Part shown: positions 23,322 to 25,483 of the stretch, piece by piece
Numbering within the stretch: position 1 is the stretch's first letter
How the letters are laid out: each line of letters begins with the position of its first letter
Assembly: GCA_005805045.1 (NCBI GenBank)
Contig: SYNW01000136.1
Coordinates: 1 to 25,483, forward strand
Direction: 5' to 3'
Source: Actinomycetota bacterium
GTDB taxonomy: Bacteria; Actinomycetota; Acidimicrobiia; Acidimicrobiales; Ilumatobacteraceae
DNA: 25,483 nucleotides
Notes under the pieces: generated by a model
Databases searched by the model: none
What the model was told of the DNA's origin: nothing
Seen by the model: the letters and a program-made list of their open reading frames with translations, nothing else
Program-made: the position numbers and the translations under genes

Positions 23322-24025
23322 AAAATAGTTTGGATACGGGGGTCACCAAAGGCAAAGTTGTAACTGCCGTGTTGTCGAAAGACCTGAAAATTGAAATGCG
23401 CAGTCGCGTCGTGACCAATCAGGTGTTGCCATTTGCAGGCTTAGTGATGGTGATGTTCGCCTTTGCGCTCGACAACGATGATGTCTTACAACGCGTTGCT
23501 GGTGGTCTGGTTTGGTTGGCGACATTATTTTCGTTATTCATAATTGTGCAACGGTCGTTTGCGATAGACACCCAAGATGGCGCGCTCGACTCACTGCGAG
23601 TTGCGGGCATTGATCTGTCGGCAGTTTTTTTCGGCAAGGCAATTGCGCTGGCATTGAAACTTATTGCACTTGAGATAGTTCTGATCTGCGGTGCCGTCCT
23701 TTTATATAGGGTCGACTTGACTGCAAGCGGTCTGGTGTTGTTGGTCACTTGCGTGCTTTGCGCGACGAGCGGATTGGCCTTCGTTGGTATTCTTTATGGC
23801 GGTCTCACTGCAGGCGCAAAAGGACGCGAAACTTTGCTTCCTTTGCTGTTGCTGCCAGTTGTGGCGCCCGTGCTTATCGCGGCGACGAGGGCCACCGAAG
23901 CGGCTTTCGGCAGTGGCGGTGCGCAAACGTCAGAAGGTTGGGCATGGATTGGTTTGTTGACAGTTTTCACCGCGGTGTTCGGTGTCAGTGGGTCATTGGC
24001 TTTCGGGTCGCTGATCGATGAATAG
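23318..24025 (+). CDS. ccmB: Cytochrome c maturation membrane subunit CcmB
   Basis: This is a predicted permease subunit of the CcmABCD haem-handling complex, 235 residues with about six membrane helices. The N-terminal cytoplasmic stretch AVLSKDLKIEMRSR and the following helix are typical of CcmB, as are QRSFAIDTQDGALDSLR near 78-94 and the Leu/Pro-rich helix ETLLPLLLLPVVAPVLIAAT near 168-190. The ATG overlaps the ccmA stop as ATGA. A 39-base gap separates it from ccmC with no sign of a terminator. Confidence 0.92.
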   Translation: MKNSLDTGVTKGKVVTAVLSKDLKIEMRSRVVTNQVLPFAGLVMVMFAFALDNDDVLQRVAGGLVWLATLFSLFIIVQRSFAIDTQDGALDSLRVAGIDLSAVFFGKAIALALKLIALEIVLICGAVLLYRVDLTASGLVLLVTCVLCATSGLAFVGILYGGLTAGAKGRETLLPLLLLPVVAPVLIAATRATEAAFGSGGAQTSEGWAWIGLLTVFTAVFGVSGSLAFGSLIDE

Positions 24026-24064
24026 ATTTAAATTCGTGAGAGATATTCCAGGAGAGATGATTTA

Positions 24065-24814
24065 ATGTCGCAAGTTTCGCAAGAGACATCACCAACAGGC
24101 ACCCGCGCGACGCAGGCCATCGGCGTTTTAGCGCTTGCCGTCATGGCGTGGGTCGTTGCCAGTGGTTTGCTGTTGACCCCACAAGATGTCGTGCAGGGTG
24201 AGTCGGTGCGAATCATGTATGTGCATGTGCCCTCGGCGTGGATTGCGTATCTTGCATTTGTATTTACGGCGGTTGCATCGGCGGGTTGGCTCATCAGCAA
24301 GAAGCACTCAATGGGTTTTGATCGCTTCGCGGGCGCTTCGGCCGAAGTCGGCGTGATGTTCATGGCGATCACGCTGATTACCGGCAGTTTGTGGGGTCGA
24401 TTGACTTGGGGCGAGTTCTGGCAGTGGGACCCGCGCTTGACGACGACTGCATTTTTGTTCGTCACATACATCGGTTATCTCGCGGTACGACGCCTCGAAG
24501 GTTCTGTCGAGCAACGCGCTCGTCGTTCGGCAGTCGTGGCGTTGTTGGCGGTGCTCGAGATACCGCTCGTGCATTTCAGCGTCGTGCTTTGGCGCAGTCT
24601 GCACCAGGGTGCGACAGTTTTGAATCCGAACGGTGATGTCAAAATGGATGACTTAATGTTGTTCACTCTGTTCAGCGGTGTGGTCGGCTTCACGCTCGTG
24701 TTCATCTGGCTCGTCTTGCACCGTCAGCGCACGATGTTGCTGGTCGATGTTGCAGACAACCAAGGTCTCGATTTGGCGATTGTCGCGCGTCGCGCCGAAG
24801 GGCCGGCAAACTAA
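24065..24814 (+). CDS. ccmC: Cytochrome c maturation haem-handling protein CcmC
   Basis: This is a predicted six-helix membrane protein that loads haem onto CcmE. The tryptophan-rich haem-handling motif WGEFWQWD is at 115-122. The two conserved axial histidines are His54 in YVHVPSAW and His170 in EIPLVHFSVVLWRSLHQ. The 249 residues are close to the usual length. The ATG at 24065 has AGGAGA about nine bases ahead, the strongest ribosome site in the operon. The stop is followed directly by the ATG of ccmD. Confidence 0.95.
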   Translation: MSQVSQETSPTGTRATQAIGVLALAVMAWVVASGLLLTPQDVVQGESVRIMYVHVPSAWIAYLAFVFTAVASAGWLISKKHSMGFDRFAGASAEVGVMFMAITLITGSLWGRLTWGEFWQWDPRLTTTAFLFVTYIGYLAVRRLEGSVEQRARRSAVVALLAVLEIPLVHFSVVLWRSLHQGATVLNPNGDVKMDDLMLFTLFSGVVGFTLVFIWLVLHRQRTMLLVDVADNQGLDLAIVARRAEGPAN

Positions 24815-24949
24815 ATGAAAGACGCCGGATTCATTTTTGGTTCATACATCGTGACACTCGGGGCGATTCTGATGTTCGCGGTTTCGACTCTGCGGCGCGC
24901 CAAAAAGTCTGCACAATCAGTGACCGACAAAGACAAGACCTGGTTGTAG
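24815..24949 (+). CDS. ccmD: Small membrane protein CcmD
   Basis: This is a 44-residue product with one membrane segment (SYIVTLGAILMFAVSTL, about 10-26) followed by a basic tail RRAKKS, the usual CcmD layout. It was found by reading between ccmC and ccmE. In other systems CcmD helps release haem-bound CcmE from CcmABC. Sequence identity across CcmD proteins is weak, so the call rests on size, topology and position. The ATG starts right after the ccmC stop, and its TAG overlaps the ccmE GTG. Confidence 0.85.
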   Translation: MKDAGFIFGSYIVTLGAILMFAVSTLRRAKKSAQSVTDKDKTWL

Positions 24950-25416
24950 TGGAATTAACCCCAAGACCGATCGAGCCCGCCAAAAAGCCGCGAAAGTGGT
25001 TGCCGATTATTTTGCTGACGCTAGTTGGCCTGGGTGGCGTGGTTATCGTCACCCAGTTTTTGAGATCGGCAATCGATTATTACTGCAATGTCGATGAAAT
25101 CGGGGTTCGCAGCGGCTGCGAAGAGACGACTCGTTTGCGTGTTCAGGGCACGGTTGAACAAAACTCACTGCAGAAAATTGGCAGCAACACCAGTTTTGTG
25201 ATGACATTCAACAACAAGTCGATAAATGTCGTTTATTCCGGTGACCCTGGCGGTATTTTTCAAGAGTGCATCTCGGTTGTCGCCCATGGTCGCATGATTG
25301 ACGGCACTTTTGAATCGAATCGCATCGAAGTGAAACACTCAAACGAATATGCAGAGAAAAATGCCGACCGTATCGAGTCTTCTGGGAGCGCGGCATGTTC
25401 GCAAGCGCAGGGATAA
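24949..25416 (+). CDS. ccmE: Cytochrome c maturation haem chaperone CcmE
   Basis: This is a predicted membrane-anchored periplasm-side (outside-facing) haem chaperone of 155 residues. One N-terminal membrane segment (about 17-38) is followed by the OB-fold domain, with CcmE-like RLRVQGTVEQ near 62-71, VMTFNN, VYSGDPGGIFQE and VAHGRM. The haem-binding motif is KHSNEY with His130 and Tyr134, the classical HxxxY form rather than the CxxxY variant. The start is GTG at 24949, overlapping the ccmD stop (TAGTG). Three cysteines in the soluble part (46, 57, 107) are unusual for a CcmE and may be structural. ccmF starts inside its last codons. Confidence 0.9.
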   Translation: MELTPRPIEPAKKPRKWLPIILLTLVGLGGVVIVTQFLRSAIDYYCNVDEIGVRSGCEETTRLRVQGTVEQNSLQKIGSNTSFVMTFNNKSINVVYSGDPGGIFQECISVVAHGRMIDGTFESNRIEVKHSNEYAEKNADRIESSGSAACSQAQG

Positions 25417-25483
25417 GCGGCACGATTGGTCGTGCGTTTCTCTTAGTCGGTTTCATCGGAGCAGTTTTTGGTGCGTTTGCGGC
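25395..25483 (+). CDS. ccmF: Start of haem lyase subunit CcmF (partial)
   Basis: Only about 29 residues are inside the window: ATG at 25395 with GGGAG six bases ahead, then an N-terminus with one hydrophobic helix (GRAFLLVGFIGAVFGAFA) like that of CcmF, the large polytopic protein that attaches haem to apocytochrome c. It overlaps the end of ccmE by 22 bases. The call rests on operon position and N-terminal character; the WWD domain that would prove it lies beyond the window. Confidence 0.7.
   Translation, partial: MFASAGISGTIGRAFLLVGFIGAVFGAFA

Noticed and set aside
22651..23418. 255-codon reverse frame opposite ccmA
   Set aside because: It lies antisense to a gene with all ABC ATPase motifs; its Arg/His/Ser/Pro-rich translation is typical of an antisense shadow.

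Overview
The window looks like chromosomal DNA from an actinobacterium, most probably an aquatic or soil member of the class Acidimicrobiia. This rests on an actinobacterial-type HelD, a DtxR-family metal regulator, a crotonase resembling mycobacterial EchA6, moderate GC content and several apparent leaderless starts. It is an inference from gene content, not a placement. Coding density is very high: no gene-free stretch exceeds about 180 bases. I see no phage, transposase, integrase, CRISPR or rRNA.

Layout. A tRNA-Val (missing its first base) opens the window. Positions 106-9074 hold a patchwork of oxidative and sulfur-ester enzymes: a Baeyer-Villiger-type flavin monooxygenase, a tight reverse-strand operon (Gfo/Idh/MocA dehydrogenase, short-chain dehydrogenase, phytanoyl-CoA dioxygenase-like enzyme), a forward pair (sulfotransferase plus an alkylsulfatase-like metallo-hydrolase with an altered metal motif), a VOC-fold protein and a multi-TM protein with a Cys/His-rich exported domain. 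Positions 9101-13266 are acyl-CoA and amino-acid catabolism: acyl-CoA dehydrogenase, MmsA-type semialdehyde dehydrogenase and a class III aminotransferase. The last two could convert beta-alanine or a similar omega-amino acid to acetyl- or propionyl-CoA. An ammonium transporter, a fumarylacetoacetase-family hydrolase with a coupled unknown gene, and a cold-shock protein follow (13449-16616).

The right third is more housekeeping in character: a secreted protein and lipoprotein pair, the RNA polymerase-associated ATPase HelD, a DtxR-family regulator with a downstream lipoprotein, a small membrane protein, and then a forward operon starting at 21955. This operon begins with a crotonase lacking both catalytic glutamates and continues as the System I cytochrome c maturation genes ccmA-B-C-D-E-F, with ccmF cut by the window end. 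Haem export and delivery thus sit beside a metal-responsive regulator.

Regulation. Several genes with poor Shine-Dalgarno sites carry a TANNNT -10-like hexamer 6-8 bases before the start codon, which suggests leaderless transcripts and was used to choose starts. Two operator-like elements stand out: a 22-bp-spaced GAAAC repeat upstream of amt and a 27-bp palindrome over the promoter of the unknown gene at 15690-16289. The most novel material is the sulfotransferase/alkylsulfatase-like pair in its oxidative neighbourhood and the catalytically altered crotonase translationally coupled to ccmA.
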